Of a stretch of DNA of 10,369 bases, positions 6,758 to 10,369 are shown piece by piece (position 1 is the stretch's first letter; every line of letters begins with the position of its first letter). The stretch comes from an uncultured Bacillaceae bacterium. GTDB lineage: Bacteria > Bacillota > Bacilli > Bacillales > Alkalibacillaceae. The position numbers and the translations under genes are program-made. Location: positions 1 through 10,369 of the forward strand of contig CALGNY010000071.1 in assembly GCA_937958375.1 (NCBI GenBank). The letters run 5' to 3'. A model generated the notes under the pieces. That model saw nothing but the letters and a program-made list of their open reading frames with translations. It did no database searches and was not told the origin of the DNA.

Positions 6758-8089
6758 TTAATCTTCTTTATGAATTTCTCGAACAACAAGTCGAGAACCT
6801 TCTACTCTCACAATTTTTATTGGCTGACCTTGGGCAATAAATGAACCTTCCGTTACGACATCTAATCGTTCATCGTCAATGATCGCGGTTCCTGAAGGTC
6901 TTAAATAAGTCAGCGCAGTACCTTCTTTACCGATCAGTTCCATTCGGTTGGCGTTAGATATATAGCCTTTTTCTGTCGAGGTCTGATCTTTCAAAACGAG
7001 GTATCGGAAAATCCCTCGATCGGTATCTATTTTTTTGAATAAATACGCGGCTAAGATAATCGCAATAAGCAGAGCGATTCCAATACTGAAAGCCATATGA
7101 CCCATGTCTGCCCCTGAAGTTAACATGGCACCGAGTATAGCCCCGCCACCGACAATGCCAAGGATTCCACTCGGCAAGAATATTTCTAACACAATACAGA
7201 CAATCCCGATCAGCACTAAGATCAGTGTTTCATAACCGGCCAGCCCTGCAACAAGGTGCCCGTAGAAAAACAAAATCAGTGCGGCAATCCCCATACCACC
7301 AGCAACACCAAAACCTGGGGAATATAATTCAACAATCAATCCGATACTGGCTACGGATAAAAGAATTGGAATGACAACGGGACTGGTAATAAAACGTGCC
7401 AAGTTTTCTGAAAAGGTTGGTTCCGTTTCCGTGATTGTTGGGTTCGTTATTTCCATCTGCTCGAACAGTTCTTGACGATCGGCTGCTATTCCCTCAGCAT
7501 AACCGACTTCCATGGCTTCATTCGCTCGCAGTGTCAGAAACTTTCCTTCACCTGCCCGATATTCTGGTAAATCGATGCTCGGGTCAGCCATCGCTTGAGC
7601 GTATAAAGGATCTCTTCCGTTTTTATCGGCTGCAGCAGTCATTGCCGCAATCCAAGCCGACTGAGCTTTCTCATCAGCTGCATTTCCATCTCCGGTAATC
7701 ACTCCAGAGGCTCCCATCGTAGCTCCTGGCTGAAAGTATATCTCGTCTGCTTGCAAAGCTATGTATGATCCCGCTGAGAGCGCTTCATTCACAATATAGG
7801 CAGCAGTTGGGATGTTTGTGCTCGATATTAACGTCGCAATATCTCCGGCAGAATCTACCCGGCCACCTGGTGAATTGATTTCAAACACGATTTGATCTGC
7901 AAACGCTTCCTCAGCTTCCTGTATGCTTCGATCGAGAAATGCCACTAAGCCCCGTTCCACTTCTTCTTCAACTGGGATCACGTAGACCAATGTGGACGTT
8001 TCAGGATCATCATTTGCAAAGATGGATGCTTGATTCAGCCACAAGAAAGATAACACAAGAATGAACACCGCCAAAAGGTTCTTGCGCAA
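6758..8089 (-). CDS. yqeZ: NfeD-family membrane serine protease YqeZ
   Basis: This is a long-form NfeD protein: signal peptide (about 1-25, cleavage near SIFA-ND), a ClpP-like serine protease domain outside the membrane, a block of membrane helices, then a C-terminal OB-fold NfeD domain. The protease region shows INSPGGRVDSAGD (71-83) and ALSAGSYIAL (103-112), where Ser 105 is the likely nucleophile; Lys 141 is a candidate partner in the Ser-Lys dyad. Helices fall between about 230 and 350, and the OB domain is about 375-440 (SGTAIIDDERLDVV, then GQPIKIVRVEG). The 443 residues match the family (437 in B. subtilis). The start is TTG at 8089, seven bases after GGGAGTG; no ATG fits better. It shares an operon with floA, with which it works in membrane homeostasis. 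Confidence 0.94.
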   Translation of the reverse strand: MRKNLLAVFILVLSFLWLNQASIFANDDPETSTLVYVIPVEEEVERGLVAFLDRSIQEAEEAFADQIVFEINSPGGRVDSAGDIATLISSTNIPTAAYIVNEALSAGSYIALQADEIYFQPGATMGASGVITGDGNAADEKAQSAWIAAMTAAADKNGRDPLYAQAMADPSIDLPEYRAGEGKFLTLRANEAMEVGYAEGIAADRQELFEQMEITNPTITETEPTFSENLARFITSPVVIPILLSVASIGLIVELYSPGFGVAGGMGIAALILFFYGHLVAGLAGYETLILVLIGIVCIVLEIFLPSGILGIVGGGAILGAMLTSGADMGHMAFSIGIALLIAIILAAYLFKKIDTDRGIFRYLVLKDQTSTEKGYISNANRMELIGKEGTALTYLRPSGTAIIDDERLDVVTEGSFIAQGQPIKIVRVEGSRLVVREIHKED

Positions 8090-8144
8090 CTTGATTCACT
8101 CCCTTCTCCAGCCTTTTCAGACGGTTAGTTACTATTTTACTATA

Positions 8145-8173
8145 TATACGGAGAAGCACAATTAGAAGTTTCA
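8145..8173 (-). promoter_or_regulatory. Sigma-W-type ECF promoter for yqeZ-floA
   Basis: On the minus strand, TGAAAC (8173-8168) and CGTATA (8150-8145) are separated by 17 bases. This is the sigma-W consensus TGAAAC-N16-CGTA with a one-base longer spacer. B. subtilis yqeZ-yqfA-yqfB belongs to the sigma-W regulon, so the position strongly supports the call. An overlapping sigma-A-like pair, TTGTGC-N16-TAAAAT, could give basal expression. Confidence 0.75.
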
Positions 8174-8241
8174 TGATTTATTGAAAATATGTCGTTTTTC
8201 TAACTTTCTGTGACGATGTTGCCATCCATCAACCAGCCCGA

Positions 8242-8285
8242 CATAAAATGAAAACCCAATTTGACTCAATCAGTCAAATTGGGTT
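8242..8285 (-). terminator. Intrinsic terminator after yqeY
   Basis: A perfect 14-bp stem pairs 8253-8266 with 8272-8285 around a five-base loop. On the minus strand it is followed by a T-rich tract (TTTTCATTTTA). It closes the rpsU-yqeY unit six bases after the yqeY stop codon. Confidence 0.9.
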
Positions 8286-8291
8286 GTTGGT

Positions 8292-8741
8292 TTATTGTAA
8301 GTGTTTCATTACGATTTGATTGACTTTTGAGCCATCAGCTTGGCCTTTAACTTTGGGCATCACTGCGCTCATCACTTTCCCCATATCTTTTTTGGAAACA
8401 GCTTGTTGTTCATCAATCGTTTCTACAATAATTTTTTCTAGTTCTTCATCAGATAACTGCTCTGGCAAATAAGCTTGGATAATGGCCAATTCACGTTCAA
8501 CCTGATCGACCAAATCTTCACGATTCGCTTTTCGGAACTCTTGGAGGGAGTCATTTCTTTGCTTGACTTCGCGGGTTAGGACTTGAAGTTCTTCCTCTTC
8601 AGTCAAATCCGCTTGCTTTTTGATTGCTTCGTTCTGCAAAGATGACTTAACCATTCGAATAACGGAAAGTTTTTCTTTTTCTTTATTCTTTAACGCTTGT
8701 TTCATATCCGCGTTTAATTGTTCAAGTAGAGACATGAACAT
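8292..8741 (-). CDS. yqeY: GatB/YqeY domain protein YqeY
   Basis: This is a small cytoplasmic protein of the YqeY family, homologous to the tail domain of the GatB amidotransferase subunit and therefore thought to act around tRNA; its function is unproven. The protein has 149 residues, family length. Hallmarks are SLLEQLNADMKQALKNKEKEKLSVIRM (4-30), REVKQRNDSLQEF and AIIQAYLPEQLSDEEL. The C-terminal DMGKVMSAVMPKVKGQADGSKVN is highly conserved. Two starts are possible: ATG at 8741, six bases after GAGG, and ATG at 8735, which gives the MSLLEQL start seen in relatives. I give the first on spacing; the difference is two residues. It follows rpsU by 12 bases. Confidence 0.95.
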   Translation of the reverse strand: MFMSLLEQLNADMKQALKNKEKEKLSVIRMVKSSLQNEAIKKQADLTEEEELQVLTREVKQRNDSLQEFRKANREDLVDQVERELAIIQAYLPEQLSDEELEKIIVETIDEQQAVSKKDMGKVMSAVMPKVKGQADGSKVNQIVMKHLQ

Positions 8742-8753
8742 TTACACCCTCTT

Positions 8754-8933
8754 TTACTTTTTACGTTTCCGTGCAGCTTCTGATTTTTTCTTACGTCTTA
8801 CACTAGGTTTTTCATAATATTCACGCTTACGATACTCAGACAATGTTCCATTTTTAGAAACGGATCGTCTAAAGCGTCGAAGAGCATCCTCAATAGACTC
8901 ATTCTTTCTAACGCGAGTTTGATTATTAGACAT
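8754..8933 (-). CDS. rpsU: 30S ribosomal protein S21
   Basis: This is bS21 of the small ribosomal subunit, which sits near the 3' end of 16S rRNA and helps initiation. The protein has 59 residues: VRKNESIEDALRRFRRSVSKNGT, then YRKREYYEKPSVRRKKKSEAARKRKK, an almost invariant basic protein. The ATG at 8933 lies behind the purine-rich Shine-Dalgarno GGAGGGAGGG. An upstream in-frame ATG at 8981 would add 16 hydrophobic residues not found in S21 and precedes the Shine-Dalgarno, so it is rejected. It is co-transcribed with yqeY, an arrangement common in Bacillales. Confidence 0.98.
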   Translation of the reverse strand: MSNNQTRVRKNESIEDALRRFRRSVSKNGTLSEYRKREYYEKPSVRRKKKSEAARKRKK

Positions 8934-9002
8934 GCTCAACCCTCCCTCCAACTGAAACCAAAAAAGTGACACAATGTGCACAAGCTATACACATCTTCGT
9001 TT

Positions 9003-9031
9003 ATTATATTAAAAATTAATTCATTGGTCAA
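9003..9031 (-). promoter_or_regulatory. Sigma-A promoter for rpsU-yqeY
   Basis: On the minus strand, TTGACC (9031-9026) and a perfect TATAAT (9008-9003) are 17 bases apart, close to the vegetative consensus. The leader before rpsU would be about 60 bases. The promoter lies in the divergent gap with yqeW. Confidence 0.88.
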
Positions 9032-9096
9032 TGAACAGTTTCCAAAAGCAGGCATGTACATGTCTATTCAACATAGAATGTATTGGGGTGAATGTT

Positions 9097-10020
9097 ATGT
9101 ATCTGTTCTCATTGATGCTCTTGACGTACGTTGCAGTGTTTCTGTTTGGTATGATTTTGATGCGCATCGGATTTGAAAACTTAAGTAAAAACCAGCTTCA
9201 ACAAGTGAAACCGAACCAATCGATTTTTGTTGGATTGGCGATCGGATTCCTATTTACCTTAATTCTTCAAAGCAGTTCGGTTTCGATAGCTTTGCTCATA
9301 TCCTTCTATGCTGCCTACCAGCTCAGTATCCCTTTTGCGATTTGCTATATTATTGGTGCGAATATCGGGACAACCTTGACCGCACAATTATTTATTTGGA
9401 ATAACGAACAATTGATGATTGCCAGTCTCTTACTAGGATTTCTGTTTTTATTCGTGCGAAAGCGACTCTATTTTTTGCTTGGAACGATTTTATTTGGACT
9501 GGGAGTTATTTTCAGTGCACTCGGTGGTTTAGAAAACCTAGCCAATCAAGTACCTTCCAGCGTTTATGCGACGTTGAATAACGGACAGACCAACCAACCA
9601 CTTGGATTATTCCTATTTGGCGTCTCGGTCACCTCAGTGATCCAGTCATCTACCGCGTTTACTGGCATCCTGATGAGCTTTTCAAGTGCCGGGAAAATCC
9701 CTCTGATCGATATCTATTACTTGCTGTTAGGTGCCAATATAGGGACATGCGTGACGGTTCTGTTGATGAGCTTAACGCATACGACATCAGTCAGGATCAT
9801 TGCTTATATCCATTTATGGGTAAATGTAATAGGCGGAATGATATTTTTCCACCCGCTCGTTGGACAAGCATTGGCGGATCTATCGGTTCGTTTTGCGGCG
9901 GACCCTAAACAAGCCATCGTCGTGCTGGCCTTTTTATATAACTTAGCAGTCGGTGTGCTATTTTTATTAATCCTGAAGCCTTTTACCCGCATGATCGGGG
10001 CGGTTCATAGGGTGAGGTAA
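9097..10020 (+). CDS. yqeW: Na/Pi cotransporter family protein YqeW
   Basis: This membrane transporter of the NptA/Na-Pi cotransporter family (PF02690) presumably takes up phosphate or a related anion with sodium; the substrate is unproven here. It shows the two inverted family repeats: QSSSVSIALLISF (58-70) followed by GANIGTTLTAQ (87-97), and QSSTAFTGILMSF (183-195) followed by GANIGTCVTVLL (212-223). It has about eight hydrophobic segments and no C-terminal PhoU-like domain. From the ATG at 9097, which follows TTGGGGTGA with good spacing, it has 307 residues, the length of B. subtilis YqeW. A frame opening at 9031 would add 22 cysteine-containing residues unlike the family. It is divergent from rpsU, keeping the neighbourhood of B. 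subtilis although there it is codirectional. No clear terminator follows. Confidence 0.93.
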   Translation: MYLFSLMLLTYVAVFLFGMILMRIGFENLSKNQLQQVKPNQSIFVGLAIGFLFTLILQSSSVSIALLISFYAAYQLSIPFAICYIIGANIGTTLTAQLFIWNNEQLMIASLLLGFLFLFVRKRLYFLLGTILFGLGVIFSALGGLENLANQVPSSVYATLNNGQTNQPLGLFLFGVSVTSVIQSSTAFTGILMSFSSAGKIPLIDIYYLLLGANIGTCVTVLLMSLTHTTSVRIIAYIHLWVNVIGGMIFFHPLVGQALADLSVRFAADPKQAIVVLAFLYNLAVGVLFLLILKPFTRMIGAVHRVR

Positions 10021-10147
10021 TTTGGGAGGATATGCGACCTTCCGTTGGTTATATGGGCCTTTTGGAATGTCAACAGTAAATTGGACAAAAAAATTAAGGT
10101 CTTCTGAATGAATACCGTTTTATTCTTGATCGCCGCCTTTGACATCT

Positions 10148-10238
10148 GTTGGGGTTCATGGTGTGCATCTGATTGCGGCGGGGAAAAATAAATTATACAA
10201 CCATCTCAGCCGCATGCGAAGTGTACCATGAACCCAAC
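10148..10238. repeat. 91-base imperfect inverted repeat
   Basis: The outer arms gttggggttcatggt (10148-10162) and accatgaacccaac (10225-10238) are complementary over 14 bases with one bulged G. The inner arms are partly complementary and meet again at gcggc/gccgc (10175-10179 with 10209-10213), with an AT-rich loop. No T-run follows, so it is not a simple terminator. A competing stem could pair cgccgc (10131-10136) with gcggcg (10175-10180). Confidence 0.7.
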
Positions 10239-10321
10239 GCTTTAATCGATACGAATGGCGGGGCCCCGTCCCCTTCCATCGCATCGAAAAAGCGGGCACA
10301 GATATCAAAGGCAAGTGTGTT

Positions 10322-10364
10322 TTGCAAGCAAAAAGTTTAGAAGATTGCAACGAAAAGTTTAGAA
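10322..10364. repeat. Two direct repeats of about 21 bases
   Basis: TTGCAA-gca-AAAAGTTTAGAA (10322-10342) and TTGCAA-cg-AAAAGTTTAGAA (10345-10364) are two copies in tandem, differing only in the 2-3 central bases. Short direct repeats at an element end are typical of IS21-family transposons, but no transposase is visible here and the sequence stops at the window edge. Confidence 0.6.
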
Positions 10365-10369
10365 CTTTG

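Larger units (their letters stand above)
10021..10369. other. Gene-poor flank with mobile-element-like sequence
   Basis: These 349 bases contain no gene I can identify. In order they hold an IS-end-like imperfect palindrome (10068-10087), a 91-base imperfect inverted repeat (10148-10238), a GC-rich palindromic spot around 10257-10268, and a direct repeat (10322-10364). A plus-strand frame is open from 10130 to 10228 and, after a single TGA, from 10232 to the edge (46 codons, containing WRGPVPFHRIEKAG). It has no visible start or ribosome binding site. An opposing minus frame of 64 codons (10350-10156) is also open, so neither is convincing. The most likely reading is the remnant or end of an insertion element. 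Confidence 0.45.

Noticed and set aside
9031..9096. 22-residue N-terminal extension of yqeW
   Set aside because: It is unlike the family, and the start at 9097 has a proper Shine-Dalgarno and gives the standard 307 residues; it would also overlap the rpsU promoter.
10156..10350. 64-codon minus-strand frame at the right edge
   Set aside because: No ribosome binding site or recognisable motif; it crosses the inverted repeat and competes with an equally open plus frame.

Overview
The window is a conserved housekeeping and sporulation block from a low-GC Gram-positive, endospore-forming bacterium of the order Bacillales. Gene content and order match the Bacillus subtilis yqeW-rpsU-yqeY-yqeZ-floA-yqfC-yqfD-phoH-yqfF-ybeY-dgkA segment, seen here mostly on the minus strand. 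YqfC and YqfD are sporulation-family proteins, and the promoter signatures look like those of sigma-A, sigma-W and sigma-E, so a spore-forming Bacillaceae or Planococcaceae member is likely. The genus cannot be fixed from this sequence.

Layout from right to left, in the direction of minus-strand transcription. At the right edge, yqeW (Na/Pi cotransporter family) runs on the plus strand. It is followed by about 350 bases without a recognisable gene that look like mobile-element debris: an IS-like palindromic end, a 91-base imperfect hairpin and a direct repeat at the window edge. Divergent from yqeW, a near-consensus sigma-A promoter drives rpsU-yqeY, which ends in a strong hairpin terminator. 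A sigma-W-type promoter then drives yqeZ (NfeD-type membrane protease), floA (flotillin) and a small uncharacterised membrane protein, and this unit also ends in a strong terminator. Next, a sigma-E-type promoter stands before yqfC-yqfD, and phoH, pgpH, ybeY and dgkA follow with overlaps or gaps of at most about 30 bases. The train ends in a hairpin terminator directly after dgkA. The left edge is an array of 21-bp tandem repeats that is open for translation on both strands.

Roles. rpsU (ribosomal protein S21), ybeY (rRNA maturation endonuclease), phoH (RNA-associated ATPase) and yqeY (GatB/YqeY family) form an RNA and ribosome theme. yqeZ and floA form a membrane-stress module. pgpH removes c-di-AMP, dgkA recycles undecaprenol, and yqfC and yqfD belong to sporulation.

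The most notable observation is the c-di-AMP phosphodiesterase gene pgpH. It is intact and in its normal place, but encodes only 484 residues. It lacks the large extracellular 7TMR-HDED domain of the roughly 710-residue canonical protein, while the membrane region and HD catalytic domain are complete. Other points of interest are the small uncharacterised protein in the sigma-W-type operon, the 21-bp repeat array, a possible non-canonical AUU start of yqfD, and the repeat structures at the right edge. I do not see a clearly new defence or mobile system.
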